Part shown: in pieces, positions 1 to 5,094 of the stretch
Layout: every line of letters begins with the position of its first letter
How positions within the stretch are numbered: the stretch's first letter is position 1
NCBI GenBank assembly: GCA_958420075.1
Contig: CATZIM010000099.1
Span: 1-6,729, forward strand
Direction: 5' to 3'
Source of the DNA: an uncultured Clostridia bacterium
Lineage (GTDB): Bacteria > Bacillota > Clostridia > Lachnospirales > Anaerotignaceae
DNA: 6,729 nucleotides
Notes under the pieces: model-generated
What the model saw: the letters and a program-made list of their open reading frames with translations, nothing else
The model's database searches: none
Told to the model about the DNA's origin: nothing
Position numbers and translations under genes: made by a program

Positions 1-3
1 AGC

Positions 4-33
4 AGCAGTACGAACCGTTTCGTACTGCTTTTT
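4..33 (+). terminator. Intrinsic terminator of an upstream gene
   Basis: A perfect 11-bp stem (AGCAGTACGAA at 4-14 pairing with TTCGTACTGCT at 19-29) closes a four-base CCGT loop and runs into five T residues at 29-33. This is the standard rho-independent form. It most likely ends the transcript of a gene lying left of the window. It sits only 37 nt before the response regulator start, with no recognisable promoter between, so the two-component genes may depend on read-through or on a promoter I cannot see. Confidence 0.85.
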
Positions 34-52
34 CCTCTGAAAAAGGAAAATC

Positions 53-59
53 AAAGGAG
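53..59 (+). promoter_or_regulatory. Ribosome binding site of the response regulator
   Basis: AAAGGAG lies 11 nt upstream of the ATG at 71. The spacing is slightly long but the match to the anti-Shine-Dalgarno sequence is good, and there is no competing in-frame start nearby. Confidence 0.7.
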
Positions 60-70
60 ACGAGAAAAGT

Positions 71-742
71 ATGAGATTGTTATTGGTGGAAGACGAAAGA
101 AAACTGTCGCAGGTTTTGGCAAAAGGTCTGAAAAAACTGTCCTACGCGGTAGATCAGGCTTTTGACGGCGAGGAAGCGCTGGAACTATTTTCCGTTTACG
201 GGTATGATCTGGTGGTATTGGATCTGAACTTGCCTAAAATCGACGGCTGGGAAGTGCTGCGGCAGATTCGACAGCAGGACAGACAGGTGAAAGTGCTGAT
301 CCTGTCAGCGAAAAATCAGGTGGAGGATAAAATCGCCGGGCTGGATCTGGGCGCCAATGACTATCTGGAAAAACCCTTTGATTTTCTGGAACTGGCAGCC
401 CGTATCCGCAATCTGCTGCGGTGGGAGTTTGTCCAGCGGGAGAGCCAGTGGGAAGATGGTAGGCTGAAAATGGATTTTTCTGCCAAAACCGTTTTTGTGG
501 ACGGGAAAGAAATTGCCCTGACCCATAAGGAATATGGCATTTTGGAATATCTGGTGCAGAACCGGACGCGTTTCGTGTCAGCGGAAGAACTGCTGGAGCA
601 TGTTTGGGACAGAGAAGCAGACTTGTTTTCCAATACGCTGAAATATCATATTCATTCATTGAAAAAGAAACTGGGTTTGCCGGAGGTGATTCAAAATGAA
701 CGGGGAAAAGGATACCGTTATACAGAACATACGGAAAAATAA
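71..742 (+). CDS. OmpR/PhoB-family two-component response regulator
   Basis: Cytoplasmic transcription factor of 223 residues, the usual length for the family. The receiver domain (about 1-115) has the acidic pair E7/D8, the phospho-acceptor D51 in VVLDLNLP, S79 at the conserved Ser/Thr position and K101 in LEKPF, so all phosphorylation residues are present. The winged-helix DNA-binding domain (about 128-220) has the LTHKEYGILEYL segment, a recognition-helix region with NTLKYHIHSLKKKL, and the terminal wing GKGYRY. It should be phosphorylated by the kinase encoded next to it, whose gene starts inside its 3' end. The target genes and signal cannot be read from the sequence. The family call is firm; no specific named regulator is recognised. 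Confidence 0.95.
   Translation: MRLLLVEDERKLSQVLAKGLKKLSYAVDQAFDGEEALELFSVYGYDLVVLDLNLPKIDGWEVLRQIRQQDRQVKVLILSAKNQVEDKIAGLDLGANDYLEKPFDFLELAARIRNLLRWEFVQRESQWEDGRLKMDFSAKTVFVDGKEIALTHKEYGILEYLVQNRTRFVSAEELLEHVWDREADLFSNTLKYHIHSLKKKLGLPEVIQNERGKGYRYTEHTEK
682..690 (+). promoter_or_regulatory. Strong internal ribosome binding site for the histidine kinase
   Basis: GGAGGTGAT, a near-perfect Shine-Dalgarno sequence, lies inside the response regulator gene, 5 nt before the ATG at 696. It decides the kinase start and hence the 47-nt overlap of the two genes. Confidence 0.8.
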
Positions 743-1910
743 GGGCATTTCTTTGCGGCTGCGGATCACTCTTCTGGTGAGCCTGCTGCTTTTGTTGCTC
801 AATGGCGTGCTGGTGGGCTACAGTGTCTATAGCGGCGGGCAGTATTTTACCCAAGCGACTATGGCGCTGAAGGTGGAAATGTCCGCAATAAAACCATCTG
901 CGGAAGGGACAGAGGCACAGACCATACAGAGATGGCAGGAAGTCCCCTTGGAAATGCAAGCGGTCTCCACAGAGCCGGCAGCCGTTGCCATTTCCACATT
1001 GCAGGAAGCCAATACGGGCTTTCGTCAGGAAATTCTGCTGGCGTTTCTGCTTGTGGACATTGTGGGCATTCTGCTGACGTATTTCGTGGCAGGCAGAGCC
1101 TTGCAGCCTTTGACGAAACTCAGCGCCAAAATGACGCAGATAGACGAAAACAACTGGAATTGCGTTATGACAGAGCCAGATACCCATGATGAAATCGGTC
1201 AGGTTTCCGAATCTTTCCGCCATCTGATGGAGCGGCTTCAGGATTCCTTTCAGGCACAAAAGCATTTTGCCGCCAATGCTGCTCATGAGCTGAAAACTCC
1301 TCTGGCAGTGATGAAGTCTGCCATTCAAGTTCTCCATCTGGAAGAAAAGCCTTCTGTGGAGGAATATGAGGAAACATTGCAGCTTTGTCTGGAGACCACA
1401 GAACAGCTTTCTCAAATGGTGGAGGAACTCCTTGTCATCAGCAATCCCAAGGAGGAAGCCAAAGAGGAAATTTCTCTGAAGAAAATGACGGAGGAAATTT
1501 TTCAGAAATACGCAGCACAGATACAGGAAAAAGATCTGGTGGTTTGGCAGCAGATCCAGCAGGATACATGGTATACCCATCCCGTTCTCATGCGATTTTT
1601 GCTGGAAAATCTGCTGTCCAATGCCGTGAAGTATAATCGGCAGGGCGGCAGCATCCGTCTGACGGCGGAGGTAAAAGAAAATCAGCTTCATCTGGAAGTG
1701 GCGGATACAGGCATCGGCATTTCGCCGGAACATCTGCCCCATATTTTCACCTGCTTTTATCGGGCAGACCCTTCCAGAAATAAGGAGATTGCTGGAAATG
1801 GTCTGGGTTTGTCCATTGTGAAAACGGCAGTGGAAAAAATGCAGGGGGAAATCACAGTGGAAAGCGAAGAAGGCAAAGGCACCTGTTTCCATGTGACATT
1901 GCCGGCATAA
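696..1910 (+). CDS. Membrane sensor histidine kinase (HAMP, HisKA, HATPase_c)
   Basis: Sensor kinase of 404 residues, partner of the preceding regulator. A short cytoplasmic N-terminus (about 1-23) is followed by TM1 (about 24-46, leucine-rich), an extracytoplasmic segment of about 65 residues with no recognisable sensor fold, TM2 (about 111-133) and a HAMP linker (about 134-187). The dimerisation/phospho-acceptor domain carries the H-box HELKTPL with His197. The ATP-binding domain shows the N-box (LLENLLSNAVKYN, near 302-314), the G1 box DTGIGIS (near 337) and the G2 box GNGLGLS (near 367). All catalytic motifs are intact. The start is set by GGAGGTGAT just upstream and overlaps the regulator gene by 47 nt, which suggests translational coupling. 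The small outer domain is typical of kinases that sense at the membrane or through a partner protein, but the ligand is unknown. Confidence 0.95.
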   Translation: MNGEKDTVIQNIRKNKGISLRLRITLLVSLLLLLLNGVLVGYSVYSGGQYFTQATMALKVEMSAIKPSAEGTEAQTIQRWQEVPLEMQAVSTEPAAVAISTLQEANTGFRQEILLAFLLVDIVGILLTYFVAGRALQPLTKLSAKMTQIDENNWNCVMTEPDTHDEIGQVSESFRHLMERLQDSFQAQKHFAANAAHELKTPLAVMKSAIQVLHLEEKPSVEEYEETLQLCLETTEQLSQMVEELLVISNPKEEAKEEISLKKMTEEIFQKYAAQIQEKDLVVWQQIQQDTWYTHPVLMRFLLENLLSNAVKYNRQGGSIRLTAEVKENQLHLEVADTGIGISPEHLPHIFTCFYRADPSRNKEIAGNGLGLSIVKTAVEKMQGEITVESEEGKGTCFHVTLPA

Positions 1911-1948
1911 TAGAACGAAAGAAAATATTCCTCTTACAACTCAGCAAA

Positions 1949-1994
1949 AAAGATAGCCAGAAGCTCTTTGGTTTTAAGGGCTCTGGCTATCTTT
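1949..1994 (+). terminator. Terminator after the two-component genes, probably bidirectional
   Basis: AAAGATAGCCAGAAGC (1949-1964) pairs with GCTCTGGCTATCTTT (1980-1994) with one bulged base, around a 15-nt loop, and is followed by a T-rich tail. Six A residues at 1946-1951 give the opposite strand a good T tract too, so it may work both ways. It lies 38 nt after the kinase stop and separates the two-component genes from the cell-wall genes. Confidence 0.85.
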
Positions 1995-2077
1995 ATTTTC
2001 TTATGAAAGAGTCTTTGAGAATTGTCTTTTTTACGCACGGAAAAACTCCCCGCCGCATATACTGTATAGGGATTGCA

Positions 2078-2108
2078 GCCTCTTTGGGAGGCAGAAGAAA
2101 AGAGGAGG
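2078..2108 (+). promoter_or_regulatory. Ribosome binding site and hairpin-forming leader of the ddl-like gene
   Basis: AGAGGAGG (2101-2108) lies 5 nt before the ATG at 2114 and fixes that start over the upstream in-frame ATG at 2003. Just before it, GCCTC (2078-2082) can pair with GAGGC (2088-2092). The same CCTCTTT (2079-2085) can instead pair with AAAGAGG (2099-2105), covering part of the ribosome binding site. The binding site is clear; a regulatory role for the alternative pairings is speculative. Confidence 0.6.
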
Positions 2109-2113
2109 TCCCT

Positions 2114-3166
2114 ATGAAGAAATTGACCGTAGTCGTGCTTTTTGGGGGACAGTCGCCAGAACATGCCATCTCCTGCCTGTGGGCAGCGGATATGATTGCC
2201 GCTTTGGATGAGGAGAAATATGACGTCCTGCCTGTGGGCATCACGAAGAACGGAAACTGGCGTATCTGCCATGGCTCTGTGGATGCCATAAGGGAGGAAC
2301 GTTGGGAGAAATACAGCGTGGATGCCATTTTGAGCCCTGATGCCTCCAGAAAATCCTTGCTGAAACTGGTAGGGGGCAAGTATAAGGAAATCCCTGTAGA
2401 TGTGGTGATTTCTGTTCTCCATGGAGCAGGCGGCACTGTGCAGGGGTTGCTGGAGATGGCGCAGATTCCTTATGTGGGCTGCGGTGTCCTTTCTTCCGCC
2501 ATTTCCATGAATCATGTCTGTATCAGGCGTATCGCCAAGGCGGAAAAAATCCCCATGGCGAAATTTTTCTGGTGTGATGGGGAAGCTCTGGCGGAAACAA
2601 AGGAGAAAATCATAAATCAGGCAGAGAAAAAACTGGGATATCCCTGTTTCGTCAAACCTGCCAATGCCGACACCTCTGTGGGGGCTTCTAAGGCCAAAAA
2701 CAGAGAAGAACTGGAAAAAGCCTTGTGTTATGCCGCAAAATATGATAGAAAAGTAATTATGGAAGAAGCCATTGACGGTCGCAGGTTTGCATGTGCCATG
2801 CTGGAAAAGGGAAAAATGCACATCAGCAGCATCAGAGAGGTCGTTACAAGGGCAGAATTTTGTAATCATGACGCCAAGTACCGCAAAAAGGATGCAGATG
2901 TCATCATTCCTGCGGAAGTGCCTGAAGAAGCTTTGGTGCAGATGCGAAAAATTTCCGAAAAAATTTATCATGCAGTTGACGCAAGTGGCCTTGCTCGTGT
3001 AGACTTCTTTATGGAGAAAAACGGCCGCGTGCTGTTCGACGAACTCAATACCATGCCCGATTCGATGTACCCTATATTTTGGGAAGAAGAAGGCATGTCA
3101 AAAACAGAACTGATGGATTGCCTTATCGCCCTTGCTTTTCAGCGGCACAACGGCATCCACGGATAA
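2114..3166 (+). CDS. ddl: Divergent D-alanine-D-alanine ligase family protein (ATP-grasp)
   Basis: Protein of 350 residues. The family joins two D-alanines with ATP to make the dipeptide at the end of the peptidoglycan precursor. Conserved parts: VLFGGQSPEH with E16, HG (103-104), TVQGLLE, K181 and SVG (188-190) of the ATP-grasp core, K255/Y256, R295 and D297 in ARVDFF, and E310/N312 in ELNTMP, so the metal-binding residues are present. Oddities against the usual pattern as I know it: HGxxGEDGTVQG is shortened to HGAGGTVQG (103-111); MDK is MNH (132-134); the Glu of GREIE is Arg (R224); and NTMPGFTxxSMYP is shortened to NTMPDSMYP, removing the loop that in Ddl helps hold the carboxylate of the second D-Ala. 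It may be a paralogue with altered substrate, a weak enzyme or a decaying copy. The start at 2114 follows AGAGGAGG and matches the family N-terminus; murI follows after 20 nt. Confidence 0.85.
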   Translation: MKKLTVVVLFGGQSPEHAISCLWAADMIAALDEEKYDVLPVGITKNGNWRICHGSVDAIREERWEKYSVDAILSPDASRKSLLKLVGGKYKEIPVDVVISVLHGAGGTVQGLLEMAQIPYVGCGVLSSAISMNHVCIRRIAKAEKIPMAKFFWCDGEALAETKEKIINQAEKKLGYPCFVKPANADTSVGASKAKNREELEKALCYAAKYDRKVIMEEAIDGRRFACAMLEKGKMHISSIREVVTRAEFCNHDAKYRKKDADVIIPAEVPEEALVQMRKISEKIYHAVDASGLARVDFFMEKNGRVLFDELNTMPDSMYPIFWEEEGMSKTELMDCLIALAFQRHNGIHG

Positions 3167-3186
3167 GGAAGAAGGACAAAACATTT

Positions 3187-3990
3187 ATGGATACAAGACC
3201 AATCGGCGTATTTGATTCCGGGGTAGGCGGTTTGACTGTGGTCAAACAGGTCATGAAAGTTATGCCCCATGAAAATATTGTATACTTCGGGGATACGGCA
3301 AGGGTGCCTTACGGCAGCAAATCCAAAGAAGCCGTAACCAAATTTTCTTTGCAGAATGTGCGTTTTCTGGAAACAAAAGACGTAAAAGCCATCATTGTGG
3401 CGTGCAACACCGCCAGCTCCAACAGTCTGGATGCCATGCGTGCGGCAACAGACACCCCCATTTTCGGTGTGGTTGTACCCGGCGTGGAAGCGGCAGTCCG
3501 TGCTACCAAAAACCATAAAGTGGGCATCATCGGCACAGCGGCAACCGTTCGTTCTGGTGCTTATGAAACCATGATTCGTGCGGAAAATCCTGATATTCAG
3601 GTCTTTTCCAAGGCGTGCCCCCTTTTCGTGCCTCTGGCAGAAGAAGGCTGGACAGATAACGAGGTTTCCCGCCTGACAGCACAGAGTTATTTGCAGGAAT
3701 TGCTGACAAAGGGCATTGACTCTCTGGTGCTGGGATGTACCCATTATCCTCTTTTGAAACGGTGCATCGGCACTACTGTAGGGGATGCGGTGAAGCTGGT
3801 AGACCCGGCAAAAGCCACTGCAAGACAGGTGAAGGAATTTCTGGCAGAGCGTGACCAGCTCAACGAAAACGAGGAAGAAGGCGTACGTCGGTTCTATCTC
3901 AGCGATACCACAAACACCTTCGGCTTCCTGTGTCAGAAAGCACTGAAACATCCCTATGAAGCGGAAATCATCGACATCGAAAAATATTAA
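3187..3990 (+). CDS. murI: Glutamate racemase
   Basis: Cytoplasmic, cofactor-independent enzyme that interconverts L- and D-glutamate, supplying D-Glu for the peptidoglycan stem peptide. The protein has 267 residues, normal for the family. Motifs in order: IGVFDSGVGGLTV with the conserved D10 and S11; YFGDTARVPYGSKS (33-46); VACNTASS with catalytic Cys73; and VLGCTHYPLL with catalytic Cys184 followed by His186. Both cysteines needed for two-base racemisation are present, so the enzyme should be active. The ATG at 3187 follows GAAGGA with 10-nt spacing and matches the family N-terminus; an in-frame ATG at 3079 would overlap the ddl-like gene and is not likely. It is probably co-transcribed with the ddl-like gene, placing two D-amino-acid steps of wall synthesis in one unit. 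Confidence 0.97.
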   Translation: MDTRPIGVFDSGVGGLTVVKQVMKVMPHENIVYFGDTARVPYGSKSKEAVTKFSLQNVRFLETKDVKAIIVACNTASSNSLDAMRAATDTPIFGVVVPGVEAAVRATKNHKVGIIGTAATVRSGAYETMIRAENPDIQVFSKACPLFVPLAEEGWTDNEVSRLTAQSYLQELLTKGIDSLVLGCTHYPLLKRCIGTTVGDAVKLVDPAKATARQVKEFLAERDQLNENEEEGVRRFYLSDTTNTFGFLCQKALKHPYEAEIIDIEKY

Positions 3991-3998
3991 AAAAATCC

Positions 3999-4027
3999 TT
4001 ACGTCCCTCTGTTTTTTGTGGTATGCT
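3999..4027 (+). promoter_or_regulatory. Possible extended -10 promoter between murI and the DUF2798 gene
   Basis: TGGTATGCT (4019-4027) fits an extended -10 element (TGnTATnnT). The sequence 17 nt upstream, TTACGT (3999-4004), is a poor -35. If used, transcription would start near 4034 and meet the terminator at 4061-4117 before reaching the DUF2798 gene. This is weak evidence based on sequence match alone. Confidence 0.3.
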
Positions 4028-4060
4028 GAAAGCAGAGCAAAAGTAAATCAATGACGAAAT

Positions 4061-4117
4061 AAAGCAGCGTGCAGGTAAAACATAAGTCCAGTTGTTTTCC
4101 CGCAGGCTGCTTTTTTT
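4061..4117 (+). terminator. Intrinsic terminator between murI and the DUF2798 gene
   Basis: AAAGCAGC (4061-4068) pairs perfectly with GCTGCTTT (4106-4113). The stem extends inward through TGC/GCA and GG/CC pairs with single mismatches, around a loop of more than 20 nt, and ends in seven T residues (4111-4117). It is probably the terminator of ddl-murI, 70 nt after the murI stop. It also lies only 24 nt before the next start codon, so it could act as an attenuator for that gene. Confidence 0.75.
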
Positions 4118-4141
4118 CATGGAAGAAAAGGAGTGGATGTT

Positions 4142-4618
4142 ATGCCAGAAACAAGATTGCAGGAAGTGGTGTTTGCCCTGCTCATGTCATTTTTTATGGT
4201 GCTGGGCATGGAGTTTTATAATGGCTCTGTGCAGATGGGGGAATGGACGCGGGCTGTTTTTCCCGTTATGTTTGGGGAGATGCGGTTTATGCTGCCCCTG
4301 TGTTTTGTCACCAGTTACTTTGTCATGGATAAAATCGCCCAGAAATTGATGTTTCGTCTGGTGACGCCGGGGCAGGATAAGCCCATTCTGGTGGTGCTGG
4401 TGCGTTCCGGCATTACCGTCAGCCTTATGTGCCCTGCCATGAGTTTTTGGGCAACCCTCATTTTCCATGGCATCAGTTTGGATTTTGTCAATCAGTGGTT
4501 CGGCACCGTCATCCGCAATTTCCCCATGGCGTTTTTCTGGCAGATTTTCTACTGCGGCCCGTTGGTACGGTTCCTGTTCCGCCGGATTTTCTTTGGCAGA
4601 AGGGAAAAAGCCGCCTAA
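4142..4618 (+). CDS. DUF2798 family four-helix membrane protein
   Basis: Small integral membrane protein of 158 residues, function unknown. I recognise the DUF2798 pattern: an N-terminal MPETRLQEVVF segment, FRLVTPGQDKP (71-81) between the two halves, LMCPAMSFWAT (95-105), and RNFPMAFFWQIFYCGPLVRFLFR (near 125-147). Four hydrophobic segments are visible at about 7-28, 43-63, 80-108 and 123-146, consistent with two related helical pairs, with a basic C-terminus. The ATG at 4142 is chosen because AAAGGAG (4127-4133) lies 8 nt upstream and family members begin MP; a GTG at 4133 in the same frame would add three residues but overlaps that binding site. It is probably co-transcribed with the zinc-ribbon gene downstream. 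No substrate or partner is evident. Confidence 0.85.
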   Translation: MPETRLQEVVFALLMSFFMVLGMEFYNGSVQMGEWTRAVFPVMFGEMRFMLPLCFVTSYFVMDKIAQKLMFRLVTPGQDKPILVVLVRSGITVSLMCPAMSFWATLIFHGISLDFVNQWFGTVIRNFPMAFFWQIFYCGPLVRFLFRRIFFGRREKAA

Positions 4619-4676
4619 AAAGGATTTGGCAAGTCCCTCAAGCTCTGTTAAGATGAAGAAAAGGAGGCGATGTGCC

Positions 4677-4925
4677 ATGAAATGTCCTTATTGCGGAAAA
4701 GAAATGACATTGGGGTATATCCAGAATCGGGACGGCGTGTACTGGACGGAAAAGAAACTGCCTGTTCCGGCTTTGCCTTTGGGCGGCGGCGAAACGTTGG
4801 CTGTAGGCAGGGAGCAGTCCTGTGGTTACACCAATAAACATGTGGAAGCGTGGAATTGCTGGACATGCAAAAAGATTCTCATTGCCTACGATGGAGAAAG
4901 CTCGTCAGAAACAGAACAGAAATGA
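4677..4925 (+). CDS. Small zinc-ribbon protein (resembles DUF6487/PF20097)
   Basis: Soluble protein of 82 residues, function unknown. It opens with MKCPYCGKEM and has a second pair in NCWTCKKILI, giving the cysteine pairs C3/C6 and C61/C64 expected of a four-cysteine zinc ribbon; a fifth cysteine, C49, lies between. The layout with GYIQNRDGVYWTEKK after the first knuckle fits a small Firmicutes family I recall as DUF6487; the family name is from memory. The C-terminus (72-82) is acidic and polar and probably disordered. The ATG at 4677 follows AAGGAGG (4661-4667) with 9-nt spacing; an in-frame ATG at 4653 lacks such a site. It lies 58 nt after the DUF2798 gene with no terminator between, and a terminator follows directly, so the two probably form one transcript. 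Confidence 0.8.
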   Translation: MKCPYCGKEMTLGYIQNRDGVYWTEKKLPVPALPLGGGETLAVGREQSCGYTNKHVEAWNCWTCKKILIAYDGESSSETEQK

Positions 4926-4927
4926 AG

Positions 4928-4977
4928 AAAAAGAAGTGTGAATTGCCTGTCTTTGGCAGATTCCGCTTCTTTTTTTA
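4928..4977 (+). terminator. Intrinsic terminator after the zinc-ribbon gene
   Basis: AAAAAGAAG (4928-4936) pairs with CTTCTTTTT (4966-4974), and an inner stem GAATTGCC/GGCA-G-ATTC with one bulged base closes a TGTCTTT loop. The hairpin ends in a run of T residues. It begins 3 nt after the stop codon and insulates the transporter operon downstream. Confidence 0.85.
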
Positions 4978-4989
4978 TTTTCCAAAACA

Positions 4990-5010
4990 ATTTTTAAGAC
5001 ATGTTTAAGA
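4990..5010 (+). repeat. Direct repeat with 11-bp period, candidate response-regulator box
   Basis: ATTTTTAAGA (4990-4999) and ATGTTTAAGA (5001-5010) agree at nine of ten positions, and their shared TTTAAGA cores are 11 bp apart, one helical turn. Tandem 7-mers with a 4-nt spacer are the usual form of binding sites for OmpR/PhoB-family regulators. The pair ends 14 bp upstream of the -35 element of the transporter promoter, a suitable place for an activator. That a regulator binds here is inference. Confidence 0.45.
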
Positions 5011-5024
5011 TTACAGGTAAGCCA

Positions 5025-5053
5025 TTGACAGTCGTTTCTTTTCGTACTATTGT
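5025..5053 (+). promoter_or_regulatory. Sigma-A-type promoter of the permease-GntR-ATPase operon
   Basis: A consensus -35 TTGACA (5025-5030) is followed after exactly 17 nt by a -10 TATTGT (5048-5053), with four of six consensus bases. Transcription should start near 5060, about 35 nt before the permease start codon. The -10 overlaps the left arm of the dyad, which suggests repression. Confidence 0.75.
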
Positions 5054-5072
5054 ATTAGTAAGTTAATACAAT
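5049..5072 (+). promoter_or_regulatory. Perfect dyad over the -10/start region, likely GntR operator
   Basis: ATTGTATTA (5049-5057) and TAATACAAT (5064-5072) are perfect inverted repeats of 9 bp around a 6-bp spacer. The dyad covers most of the -10 and the predicted start point, where a bound dimer would block RNA polymerase. The nearest regulator is the YtrA-type GntR protein encoded in the same operon, a dimer that binds such dyads, so autorepression is the simplest reading. The assignment to that protein is inferred from context. Confidence 0.65.
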
Positions 5073-5094
5073 CATACAGAAGGGGGAGAATGAC

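Noticed and set aside
234..1892. A 552-codon open frame on the minus strand opposite the two-component genes
   Set aside because: The plus strand encodes two complete proteins with all family motifs. The minus frame gives a composition rich in His, Phe, Leu and Cys with no recognisable domain, which is what the opposite strand of such genes yields.
2003..2113. Upstream in-frame start of the ddl-like gene at 2003
   Set aside because: It lies directly after a terminator and has no ribosome binding site. The 37 extra residues do not resemble the family, while the ATG at 2114 has a strong site and the correct N-terminus.
1934..2971. A 345-codon open frame on the minus strand opposite the ddl-like gene
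   Set aside because: It has no domain, spans the terminator and leader, and lies opposite a well-supported gene. It is a codon-usage shadow, as is the minus frame at 3139-3951 opposite murI.
3079..3186. Upstream in-frame start of murI at 3079
   Set aside because: It would overlap the ddl-like gene by 88 nt and add 36 residues not found in the family. The ATG at 3187 gives the normal start.
4028..4117. A riboswitch in the leader before the DUF2798 gene
   Set aside because: I compared it by eye with fluoride, preQ1, ZTP and guanidine classes and with T-box motifs and found no match to their conserved cores. Only the terminator hairpin is supported.
4622..4636. Short inverted repeat GGATTTGGCAAGTCC after the DUF2798 gene
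   Set aside because: The stem is only six pairs with one wobble and is not followed by a T tract, so it does not qualify as a terminator.
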